This document shows, piece by piece, positions 31,995 through 39,297 of a stretch of DNA of 43,733 nt (position 1 is its first letter; each line of letters opens with the position of its first letter). The stretch is from Thermoplasmata archaeon (lineage in GTDB: Archaea > Thermoplasmatota > Thermoplasmata > Thermoplasmatales > GCA-001856825), in assembly GCA_023256615.1 (NCBI GenBank), contig JAGDXO010000006.1:1-43733 (forward strand). The letters run 5' to 3'. The notes under the pieces are model-generated. The model saw only the letters and a list, made by a program, of their open reading frames with translations. It had not been told where the DNA came from and made no database searches. A program made the position numbers and the translations under genes.

Positions 31995-33056
31995 ATGGTG
32001 GAGAAAAAAGTAATTAAGGGAAATTACGAGATTGTAAATTTAATAGATACCATAATTGATTCTGATGATTCTCATTTTAACGAAAATATTGCTTCCTTAA
32101 AACGCTATCTCGAATCCTTATCTCAGGAAAGAGGTAATATTTTGGAAATGGTAAATCATAATGATATAGCATTCTTGAAAAAAATGATCAAAAAAATAGA
32201 AGAGGCAAGAACAGTGGAAAGAAAGAGGTACTATCTCAAGTCAGCGAGGAAATCTATTAGTGAGATCAAAACTAACGGCATAAATGATATAAATCTTAAC
32301 AGGTGGCAGGAATATGATGAGATCATTACAGACAGCCTCTGGGTAATCCCTAGAAGGGAAAGAGGCGGAGGACATCTTGGATGGTACTGGGGTAATTTTA
32401 TTCCTCAGATCCCGAGGCAAATTTTGTTAAGGTACTCAAAGAAATATGATTGGATAATTGATCCATTCTCAGGGAGCGGAACAACCATCATCGAAGCAAT
32501 GAGACTGGGGAGAAATGCAGTAGGAATTGAAATTAATGGTGATATTGTTAAGAGATCGTTGGAACATATCCAAAAAGTCATGGACAATAAAGAATTCCAT
32601 TATGAAATAATAACTGGTGATTCCCTGCGCTTGGACTATAAAGGGTTAATGGAAAGACTGGGGATTGATAATTTCGATCTTGCTATTGTTCATCCGCCAT
32701 ATCACAATATTATAAAATTTTCAGATAACCCACAAGATTTCTCAAATGCACCAAATTTGGACGAATTTTTGATGAGGATGGAGAAATTATCTTCAATCAT
32801 GCTATCTATATTGAAAAGGAACGGGTATCTTGCACTTGTAATAGGAGATAAATATGAAATGGGTCAACTCTTCCCCTTAGGTTTCAGGACAATGGACGTT
32901 TTCCTCAAGACTGGATTCAGGTTGAAAAGTATAGTGGTTAAAAATTTCGAATTCACCAGGGGTAAAAACGGACAGGATGAATTATGGCGCTACAGGGCTC
33001 TTGTAGGTGGTTATTATGTATTTAAGCACGAATACATAATGATTTTTCAAAAATGA
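31995..33056 (+). CDS. Orphan DNA methyltransferase (N4/N6 amino type)
   Basis: A 353-residue AdoMet-dependent amino-methyltransferase. Residues 1-115 are helical and family-specific. Motif I, D-P-F-S-G-S-G-T-T, is at 156-164, followed by V-G-I-E-I-N. The catalytic motif is H-P-P-Y (233-236), in place of D/N/S-P-P-Y. The order motif I then motif IV differs from the common beta class, where DPFxGSGTT comes last. There is no restriction endonuclease, specificity subunit or Vsr gene nearby, so it is a solitary methylase or a nucleic-acid modifier of another kind. The H-P-P-Y form slightly favours m4C or an RNA/DNA variant, but the target is unknown. The neighbour downstream is convergent. Confidence 0.82.
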   Translation: MVEKKVIKGNYEIVNLIDTIIDSDDSHFNENIASLKRYLESLSQERGNILEMVNHNDIAFLKKMIKKIEEARTVERKRYYLKSARKSISEIKTNGINDINLNRWQEYDEIITDSLWVIPRRERGGGHLGWYWGNFIPQIPRQILLRYSKKYDWIIDPFSGSGTTIIEAMRLGRNAVGIEINGDIVKRSLEHIQKVMDNKEFHYEIITGDSLRLDYKGLMERLGIDNFDLAIVHPPYHNIIKFSDNPQDFSNAPNLDEFLMRMEKLSSIMLSILKRNGYLALVIGDKYEMGQLFPLGFRTMDVFLKTGFRLKSIVVKNFEFTRGKNGQDELWRYRALVGGYYVFKHEYIMIFQK

Positions 33057-33060
33057 AACA

Positions 33061-33270
33061 TCAATAAATTTCTATAACTTTATCTCGGGACCTCCCTCCC
33101 CTAATTATTCTTATCTCCCTGAAATCTTTTTTATAGAACTTGGCTAGTTGTTTGATTATATCCTTATTTGCTTTATTTTCTTCCCGTGGTTCATTCGTAT
33201 ATACAATTAAATAACCATCTTTCTGTTCAATAGGTTTATTTCCCTCTTTCACCTTAACGTTGATTATCAT
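33061..33270 (-). CDS. DUF167 (YggU) family protein
   Basis: A 69-residue protein with the DUF167 pattern: V-K-V-K-E-G, Y-L-I-V-Y-T-N-E-P-R-E-E-N-K-A-N-K-D-I-I-K-Q-L-A, then I-R-I-I-R-G-G-R-S-R-D-K-V. The family is widespread and its role is unknown. It sits 3 bases downstream of the RidA gene on the same strand, so they form an operon. It is shorter than average (about 100) but covers the whole core. Confidence 0.85.
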   Translation of the reverse strand: MIINVKVKEGNKPIEQKDGYLIVYTNEPREENKANKDIIKQLAKFYKKDFREIRIIRGGRSRDKVIEIY

Positions 33271-33273
33271 AGC

Positions 33274-33633
33274 TCATTTTTTATTGGAGAAGGCTATCAC
33301 ATCAACTTCCACCATTAGTTTGTTATTAGGAAAAGAGACCACAACAGTTGTTCTTGCAGGAAAATTAGACTTGAAATATTCCCCATACAATGAATTCATT
33401 TCTGGAAAATTTGAACCATTTGTTAAATAGACCGTAACCTTAAGAACATTTTCCAGCCCGCTTCCTGCCTTGGACAGTATTTTTGAAATCTTTTCCATAG
33501 CATTCCTGAACTGTTCTGCAAAGCTATTTCCATCACCAGTCTGACCTGATAGAAATACTATATTATCATATTTTACAGCCAGCGAATAGGGTCCTGCTTT
33601 TGGCAGACCCTCAACTTCAATAATCTCCCTCAT
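33274..33633 (-). CDS. RidA-family enamine/imine deaminase
   Basis: A 119-residue YjgF/Rid protein. The core G-P-Y-S-L-A-V-K-Y-D-N-I-V-F-L-S-G-Q-T-G leads, then a K-V-T-V-Y-L-T-N strand, and the active-site arginine lies in F-P-A-R-T-T-V-V-V (about residue 93). It is expected to trim reactive 2-aminoacrylate-like enamines from PLP enzymes, as a cytosolic trimer. DUF167 follows by 3 bases. The 164-base gap upstream to the PadR gene holds the divergent promoter region described separately. Confidence 0.9.
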   Translation of the reverse strand: MREIIEVEGLPKAGPYSLAVKYDNIVFLSGQTGDGNSFAEQFRNAMEKISKILSKAGSGLENVLKVTVYLTNGSNFPEMNSLYGEYFKSNFPARTTVVVSFPNNKLMVEVDVIAFSNKK

Positions 33634-33743
33634 GTTTCTTTAATGCAAAATAGGTATTTACCTGTATTCCCATTTATTATTGCGTTTGTTCAAGAAGCAT
33701 TGAGATAAATAATATGGAAAAGGGATTAGATGATCAGGATGTT

Positions 33744-33762
33744 TTATAAGTAAAACTTATAA
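33744..33762 (+). promoter_or_regulatory. Inverted repeat at the PadR-ABC promoter
   Basis: TTATAAG-TAAAA-CTTATAA has perfect 7-base arms. It contains TATA-like sequence 36-54 bases before the PadR start and touches the large palindrome that follows. Confidence 0.5.
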
Positions 33763-33788
33763 TATCGGATTCGATATCGAAACCGATA
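33763..33788. promoter_or_regulatory. 26-bp palindromic operator (putative PadR site)
   Basis: The sequence TATCGGATTCGA at 33763-33774 continues as TATCGAAACCGATA to 33788. It is its own reverse complement except for one mismatched pair (33769/33782). It ends 9 bases before the PadR start codon, so bound PadR would block the leader of its own ABC operon. This is far above chance for length and symmetry. Confidence 0.7.
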
Positions 33789-33797
33789 AAAGGCGAA

Positions 33798-34244
33798 ATG
33801 AATATGACAGATTTTCACAATTTTGGGCAGATGTTTAAACGACACGGCAGCTTAAGATATTATATCCTATGGATACTTGCTAACGAGAAGAAAAGGGGTA
33901 TTGATATAATGGAAGAGATGGAAAAAAGGAGCATGGGTTTCTGGAAGCCAAGTCCGGGTTCAATATACCCTACTCTGAAAAGTCTCTCAGAAGAAGGATT
34001 GATCAAAAAGAATGAGGATGGGAGTTACGAGCTGACTGATAAGGGAATGGACCTACTCGGAATAAACAGGGGAAATACTCCTAAAAATAAATCAAGCAAT
34101 ATTGATACATGTCTGGATGAGGCCGAAAGCTGTACAGATTATCTCATGGATGTGGAAGAAGATTTAACTCCATACATTGAAAGAATCAGGAGCATAGGAG
34201 AAAAGTTCATCAAAATTTCAGATCAGAGGAAGGGTTCGAAATGA
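33798..34244 (+). CDS. PadR-family regulator of the ABC exporter operon
   Basis: A 148-residue winged-helix regulator. The PadR marks are H-G-S-L-R-Y-Y-I-L-W-I-L, then G-I-D-I-M-E-E-M-E, and P-S-P-G-S-I-Y-P-T-L-K-S-L-S-E-E-G-L-I followed by S-Y-E-L-T-D-K-G. A helical tail (about 95-148) with two Cys would dimerise it. Its stop overlaps the ATPase ATG by 4 bases. It is preceded by a 26-bp palindrome that is most likely its operator, giving a self-regulated drug-export unit. Confidence 0.92.
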   Translation: MNMTDFHNFGQMFKRHGSLRYYILWILANEKKRGIDIMEEMEKRSMGFWKPSPGSIYPTLKSLSEEGLIKKNEDGSYELTDKGMDLLGINRGNTPKNKSSNIDTCLDEAESCTDYLMDVEEDLTPYIERIRSIGEKFIKISDQRKGSK

Positions 34245-35233
34245 ATATCATAGAAACTGAAAATCTTACAAAGATATACAAGGGAAATATAAGAGCAGTT
34301 GACAATTTAAATCTCCAGATAGAGGAAGGATCCATATATGGACTTCTGGGTCCAAATGGGGCCGGGAAATCAACCACTATTAAAATGCTGACTACAGTGA
34401 TAAAACCAACCTCAGGAACTGCCAGGGTAGCAGGACTTGACATAATTAAGCAATCTATGGAGGTTAGGAGAATAATAGGCCTTGTCCCTCAGGATCTTAC
34501 AACAGATGAAGATCTAAAGGGTATTGAAAACCTTATGATGGTAGCTAAATTCTATGATGTTCCTACAGCCAAGGCAAGGGAAAATATTGATAGACTGTTG
34601 AAGCTAGTTGATCTCCAGGATGCTGCAAAGAGACTCGTCGGCCAGTATTCGGGAGGGATGAGAAAGAGACTTGAGCTGATTGCAGGCCTTGTACACGAAC
34701 CAAAAATTCTATTCCTTGATGAGCCTACCCTTGGACTGGACGTTCAGACAAGGTCTCTCATGTGGGATTACATAAAGAACATCCAGGAGACCAAAAATAT
34801 CACCATCATTCTAACAAGTCATTACCTTGAGGAGGTAGATGCGCTTTCAGATAAACTCTCAATAATAAACAGGGGGAAGCTCATAGTGTCAGGAACTCCA
34901 GCCGAATTGAAAAATAATGTTGGAGGTGACATACTTACAATGTCGTTCAGGAGTGCAGAGGACATGAATAAAAGTTTGGAAATACTTTCAAATTTTCAAC
35001 CTACGAAAGTAACAGAGAAAACGGCGAGATTCAAGGTAAAATCATCCGAAGTCGTGCTTCCAGAAATAATAGAGCCATTGAAGAGGAATGGAATTGAACC
35101 TCTCAGGTATCAGGTAGATAAACCCTCACTGGATACTGTTTTCATGGATTATGTGGGCAGGGCCCTGCCGGAAGAAGAGGGGGAAGGGGATTCAAGAAAG
35201 ATGATGATGAATCTGAGGAGGCTGAGACGATGA
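34241..35233 (+). CDS. ABC transporter ATPase, DrrA-like
   Basis: The 330-residue ATPase of a drug-type ABC-2 exporter. Walker A is G-P-N-G-A-G-K-S (37-44), the signature is Y-S-G-G-M-R-K-R, Walker B ends in L-F-L-D-E-P, and the H-loop is in L-T-S-H-Y-L-E-E-V. The C-terminal region (about 225-320) matches the DrrA extension that contacts the permease. It is coupled on both sides by 4-base overlaps with the PadR and permease genes. The substrate is probably a toxic hydrophobic compound (family inference). Confidence 0.94.
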   Translation: MNIIETENLTKIYKGNIRAVDNLNLQIEEGSIYGLLGPNGAGKSTTIKMLTTVIKPTSGTARVAGLDIIKQSMEVRRIIGLVPQDLTTDEDLKGIENLMMVAKFYDVPTAKARENIDRLLKLVDLQDAAKRLVGQYSGGMRKRLELIAGLVHEPKILFLDEPTLGLDVQTRSLMWDYIKNIQETKNITIILTSHYLEEVDALSDKLSIINRGKLIVSGTPAELKNNVGGDILTMSFRSAEDMNKSLEILSNFQPTKVTEKTARFKVKSSEVVLPEIIEPLKRNGIEPLRYQVDKPSLDTVFMDYVGRALPEEEGEGDSRKMMMNLRRLRR

Positions 35234-36033
35234 GCGGATTATTGCCTCTTACATCTAGGGAGATCAAGAAATGGTACAGGAATCCGACTTTTTTCATCGT
35301 AGGTTTACTCCAACCATTTTTCTGGATAGCTCTCTTCGGAAGCGCTTTCGACATTACAAGGGGATTTGGGGCAGCTGGAAGGTTGATTTTACAGGGAGCC
35401 CCCAATTATATCACATTCATAATAGGTGGTGTTGCAACCACAACTGCATTATTCACCGGTATGTTTTCTGGAATGAATATAATATGGGATAGGAGGCTTG
35501 GAACACTAGGAAGATTCCTCTCCTCCCCAATACATAGAAGTTCCATAGTGTTTTCAAAAATAATCTCAGCCACAATCAGAATTTTAGTTCAGATTCTGAT
35601 ATTGTTCATAGCAGCTTTACTCATTCCAAATGGTCTTGAGATAGCCAGTTCATTTTCAGCGTTCGATGTAATACTGATAATTGTTACAGTAACTCTTGTG
35701 AGCACATTATTCTCAAGCATATTTTCCGTCATAGCCATAAGGGTGACCAGACAGGAAACAATAATGGGCATTGTAAACTTGGTGAATTTGCCTCTGATGT
35801 TTGCAAGTTTCGCTCTCTTCCCTAAACAGCTTATGGCACCCTGGCTGGCGGATATAGCGCAGTATAATCCCGTCTCCTGGTCAGCTACAATTATGAGGAC
35901 AGTAATAATCAACGGTTCACTAAATGCATCTCAATTATCAACAGTATTGAATAATTTCATAGCTCTGTTTATTGTGACTGTCGTTGTAATCGTAATAACA
36001 TATGTGCTTTCAGAAAGCGAGATAAGACAATGA
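35230..36033 (+). CDS. ABC-2 permease, DrrB-like
   Basis: A 267-residue permease with about six helices, beginning with the amphipathic E-I-K-K-W-Y-R-N-P-T-F-F entry and the helix I-V-G-L-L-Q-P-F-F-W-I-A-L-F-G. A cytoplasmic loop, W-D-R-R-L-G-T-L-G-R-F-L-S-S-P, is the ABC-2 EAA-like coupling segment. The end, with Q-Y-N-P-V-S-W-S, is typical of DrrB proteins. It is coupled to the ATPase (ATGA) and closes the PadR-ABC operon. Confidence 0.93.
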   Translation: MSGLLPLTSREIKKWYRNPTFFIVGLLQPFFWIALFGSAFDITRGFGAAGRLILQGAPNYITFIIGGVATTTALFTGMFSGMNIIWDRRLGTLGRFLSSPIHRSSIVFSKIISATIRILVQILILFIAALLIPNGLEIASSFSAFDVILIIVTVTLVSTLFSSIFSVIAIRVTRQETIMGIVNLVNLPLMFASFALFPKQLMAPWLADIAQYNPVSWSATIMRTVIINGSLNASQLSTVLNNFIALFIVTVVVIVITYVLSESEIRQ

Positions 36034-36085
36034 GGTAAACTTTTCTTTACTTTTTTATTTAAATATAATATTTTATTACCATATT

Positions 36086-36319
36086 ATGAATAAAAAAGAA
36101 ATTAAATTGAAAATATATGGAATGAGCTGTGATGATTGTGCAGTAACAATTGAGAAAAACCTTCTAACGCAAAACGGAATCATTGATGCTAAAGTTTCTT
36201 ACGAAGAAAAGGCAGGAATTGCAACAATAGATGCAGACATCATCAAACCAGAGGATATACTTAAAAACAGGATTTTCTCATCTGATTCAAAATACAAAGC
36301 AATAATAAGGAAGGAATAG
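36086..36319 (+). CDS. Heavy-metal-associated (HMA) protein, mercury module
   Basis: A 77-residue ferredoxin-like metal carrier. The motif G-M-S-C-D-D-C supplies C15 and C18. There is no signal peptide or membrane anchor, so it is cytosolic and unlike bacterial periplasmic MerP. It stands 3 bases before the MerA-like reductase. Many MerA enzymes carry such a domain (NmerA) fused at the head; here the two parts are separate genes. CopZ-like copper carriage is the alternative, but the neighbour favours mercury. Confidence 0.88.
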   Translation: MNKKEIKLKIYGMSCDDCAVTIEKNLLTQNGIIDAKVSYEEKAGIATIDADIIKPEDILKNRIFSSDSKYKAIIRKE

Positions 36320-36322
36320 ACA

Positions 36323-37708
36323 ATGGAATATGACCTCATTATAATAGGATGGGGGGCCTCAGGTTTCTCCGCAGCTATCAAGGCATCTGAAATATCTAGT
36401 GGAGAGATGAGGATAGCACTGATAGGGAAAGGCAACATGGGTGGGACATGTGTGAATGTGGGATGCGTCCCATCCAAATTCCTGATCGAAAAATCCTTGA
36501 GAGTAAATGATATTCTCCATGAACGAAATGGGGTATCCAGAGCAGAACTTTTTTCAGAAGTGATGAAAGAGCTGAGAGAGACCGTATATAAATCCAGAAT
36601 TGGAAAATACGAAGATGTGATCAGGAATTATAAGAACGTGGATCTCTTCAATGGGAATGCCTCTTTCCTGGACAGTAAAAGTGTAAAGGTGGAAAATGGA
36701 GGCAAAACTCAGGTGCTAAAAGGTTCCTACATAATCATTTCGACTGGATCTTCACCTTCCATCCCTCAATTTATAAATCCTGATTATGTTAGAACTTCCG
36801 AGAATTTCTGGAATACAGAGGAGCTTCCAGAAAGGTTAGCTATAATTGGAGGTGGTCCCATAGGCCTTGAAATAGGTCAGGCAATGCGCAGATTTGGGAC
36901 AGAGGTAACCATTTTTGAAATAGCAGATGAAATTCTTCCAGGATACAGCAAAGAGGTGCAATCGACAGCGAGGAATATTATGGAAAATGATGGTATAAAA
37001 ATTCTTACAAGTACCAAAATAAATCGCATAATTTCAGAAAATTCCAAGTGCATATTTTTTGGCAATAATAAAGAATGTTTTGATGAAATTCTCTTAGCTA
37101 CTGGGAGGTATCCGAACACAGCTAGCCTTAATCTCCAAGCCGCTGGAGTCATTACGGATAATAACGGTTTCATTTTGACGGACAATAAAATGAAAACATC
37201 TGCTGAAGGTATATTTGCTGCTGGTGATTGCGTTTCCGGAAAATTGAAACTTGAAACGCTTTCAGCAAGGGAAGGTGTTATAGCAGTAGAAAATATTTTT
37301 GGATACGGAAATGAAATAGATTTTAGCACTATACCTTGGGCTATATTCACCGTTCCAAATATTGCAGGAGTTGGCATAGCAGAAAATGAGGCAATTCAGA
37401 GAGGATTAATATTTGATAGAAGGGTCATAGATGCTTCAAATGCAGTAAGAAATTCAATTTCCGGAAACATGTATGGATTTGCCAAGTTGCTTGTTGATAG
37501 GAACAACAGGAAAATAATGGGTGTAGAGGTAATCTCGCCGGAGGCTGCAGATTTCATAGTGGAGGGAGTTTATGCCATAAGGTTTGGTCTTACTGTGGAT
37601 GACATTATAGATTCCACTCATATATTTCCGAGTCACTCTGAAATTATAAAAATTGCGGCACAAGCATTCAAGAGGGATATTAGCAAGATGAGTTGCTGTA
37701 TGGAGTAA
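36323..37708 (+). CDS. merA: Mercuric reductase-like flavoprotein
   Basis: A 461-residue pyridine-nucleotide disulfide oxidoreductase. The FAD loop is G-W-G-A-S-G-F-S-A-A (9-18), and the redox pair C43-V-N-V-G-C48 sits in G-T-C-V-N-V-G-C-V-P-S-K. The second dinucleotide loop is I-G-G-G-P-I-G-L-E-I-G, and A-A-G-D-C binds FAD. The tail ends in C458-C459, the vicinal cysteine pair that binds Hg(II) in MerA and is absent from lipoamide dehydrogenases. One oddity is that the spot aligned to the active-site Tyr near the tail of MerA is F435, in H-I-F-P-S-H-S-E. It lacks the fused NmerA head, which is supplied by the gene before it. No merR or merT is seen. Confidence 0.85.
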   Translation: MEYDLIIIGWGASGFSAAIKASEISSGEMRIALIGKGNMGGTCVNVGCVPSKFLIEKSLRVNDILHERNGVSRAELFSEVMKELRETVYKSRIGKYEDVIRNYKNVDLFNGNASFLDSKSVKVENGGKTQVLKGSYIIISTGSSPSIPQFINPDYVRTSENFWNTEELPERLAIIGGGPIGLEIGQAMRRFGTEVTIFEIADEILPGYSKEVQSTARNIMENDGIKILTSTKINRIISENSKCIFFGNNKECFDEILLATGRYPNTASLNLQAAGVITDNNGFILTDNKMKTSAEGIFAAGDCVSGKLKLETLSAREGVIAVENIFGYGNEIDFSTIPWAIFTVPNIAGVGIAENEAIQRGLIFDRRVIDASNAVRNSISGNMYGFAKLLVDRNNRKIMGVEVISPEAADFIVEGVYAIRFGLTVDDIIDSTHIFPSHSEIIKIAAQAFKRDISKMSCCME

Positions 37709-37712
37709 TTCA

Positions 37713-38579
37713 TCAACCCTTTCTATTATAACTGCTTATTCCAACACCTGCGAGAATCATTGTCCCTCCGATTATTGTGTTATATCCTATTGGCTCTGAA
37801 ATTATGAACACTGCTGTGATTGCTGTTATAAATGGTGTGATATAAAGAGTGGCTCCCGCAACAGTCGGTTTGACATACTTCAGTCCATCGAACCATAGAA
37901 TATACCCCAAAAAGGTGGCAGCTATTCCCATGAACAATATAGCGATGAGTGACCCGTTACTGAGATGCATGAGAGTATTTATGGAACTGAAGCCTGCAGC
38001 AGGAAAGAGCATCACAGTTCCTATGAATGTCACGATTGCTGTTACATTCAGTGGATTGTGATTTGCAAGTAAATTTCTCCCTACTACTGTATAAATCCCC
38101 CACGCAAATGCGGCAATCAGGATGAAAATAGCTGAAATGATCTCATAACCTGTCAGGCTACCTGGTTGCAGAAGAACCAGTAAACCAGCTGTTGAAATTA
38201 ACAGGCCTATCAGGTAAATCCAAGAAAATTTATCTTCCCTTGTTGCAATGCTTAAAATTGTGATGAATATCGGCTCCATTGATACTATGAAGCTTGCATT
38301 TCCTGCTGACATCCCTTTTTCACCGAATATGAAGAATAGCTGATACATCAGGATCCCACTGAGGGCAAGAACTATCAATGACAAATATTCTTTTTTTGAA
38401 TAGTGGTCTTTAATTATCAGTACAACAGGGATGAAGAACAGAGATGCTATTAGAAATCTGAAAAATGCAATATTTACTGGAGTCAGGGACTCAAGACTGT
38501 ATTTAAGAACGGTATAGGTTAAGCCCCATATTATAGATACACTTATCAGTTCAATATATCCACGACCAGCTCTATTCAA
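37713..38579 (-). CDS. EamA/DMT-family transporter
   Basis: A 288-residue membrane protein with ten helices in two EamA repeats (about 5-140 and 148-285). The first opens with Y-I-E-L-I-S-V-S-I-I-W-G-L-T-Y-T-V-L-K-Y and has the paired marks P-V-N-I-A-F-F-R-F-L-I-A-S-L. The second half repeats the style, with F-I-L-I-A-A-F-A-W-G-I-Y-T-V-V-G-R-N. Members export amino acids, nucleosides or other metabolites; the substrate is unknown. Its end lies only 4 bases past the convergent merA gene. Confidence 0.9.
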   Translation of the reverse strand: MNRAGRGYIELISVSIIWGLTYTVLKYSLESLTPVNIAFFRFLIASLFFIPVVLIIKDHYSKKEYLSLIVLALSGILMYQLFFIFGEKGMSAGNASFIVSMEPIFITILSIATREDKFSWIYLIGLLISTAGLLVLLQPGSLTGYEIISAIFILIAAFAWGIYTVVGRNLLANHNPLNVTAIVTFIGTVMLFPAAGFSSINTLMHLSNGSLIAILFMGIAATFLGYILWFDGLKYVKPTVAGATLYITPFITAITAVFIISEPIGYNTIIGGTMILAGVGISSYNRKG

Positions 38580-38649
38580 CTAATGCTGATATTTCATCAT
38601 AATATAATAATATCGGTACATTTTTTATACATTCTCTATATTATCCCAT

Positions 38650-39291
38650 ATGATTGATCCTGCTATATTTCTCGCTGCTATGGGAATAACGCTTCTTGAA
38701 ATATCTGAAGCGGCTGCTGTCGCCCTCGCTCTTTACGCTGAGGGTGGTTCAAAGGCCTTCCTTTATGTTGCTCTAGGAATTGCAGTAGTTCTTGTAATAA
38801 CTTTCATAGTAGGGAAAGAAATTGCTCTTTTACCAATTCTTCTCATAAGGCTTGTCGCGGGTTTCCTCCTGCTGTATTTTGGATTGAGATTGGCCAGAAG
38901 CGCAAGGAGGGCTGTTGTAAAAAGCAGAAAGAAGGGAGGGAATGAAGAGGAAAAAATGGAAAAGGGATTATTCTACACGGGTTTCTCAGTTGGGGCGGTT
39001 GAAGCATTTGAAGCAGCCATTGTTATAGTTGCTTTGATACCTATAGATTACAATTCCACATTCCTCGGCCTAGTGGCAGGATTGATCATAGTAGTTATAG
39101 GTACTGCATTGCTGAAATCACAGGTCAGGAAGATAAAACAGGCAAACATGAAGGTTGCAGTTTCTGCATTGCTTCTATCTTTCTCTTCATTCTGGTTCGC
39201 AGAAGCATTCTATAATATCACTGATCTAATATTAATACCATTATTCGCACTGTTTTTTATTGCTGTTTATCTTTTCGCCCACAGGAAATGA
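38650..39291 (+). CDS. FTR1-like duplicated membrane protein
   Basis: A 213-residue protein with about seven hydrophobic helices. The two halves carry the same helix mark: L-L-E-I-S-E-A-A-A-V-A-L (E17, E20) and A-V-E-A-F-E-A-A-I-V-I-V (E118, E121), 101 residues apart. Two E-x-x-E helices in an internal repeat recall the FTR1 iron permease (R-E-x-x-E) and other small cation carriers; the Arg is missing here. A charged cytosolic loop (R-R-A-V-V-K-S-R-K-K-G-G-N-E-E-E-K) separates the halves. It could be a metal or cation transporter, with the exact family unsure. Confidence 0.6.
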   Translation: MIDPAIFLAAMGITLLEISEAAAVALALYAEGGSKAFLYVALGIAVVLVITFIVGKEIALLPILLIRLVAGFLLLYFGLRLARSARRAVVKSRKKGGNEEEKMEKGLFYTGFSVGAVEAFEAAIVIVALIPIDYNSTFLGLVAGLIIVVIGTALLKSQVRKIKQANMKVAVSALLLSFSSFWFAEAFYNITDLILIPLFALFFIAVYLFAHRK

Positions 39292-39297
39292 TTATTT

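Noticed and set aside
31995-33056. Restriction-modification system
   Set aside because: No endonuclease or specificity gene lies on either side; the neighbours are metabolic genes.
36877-37377. 166-codon minus-strand frame inside merA
   Set aside because: It lies fully within a confidently assigned flavoprotein and has no recognisable protein features.
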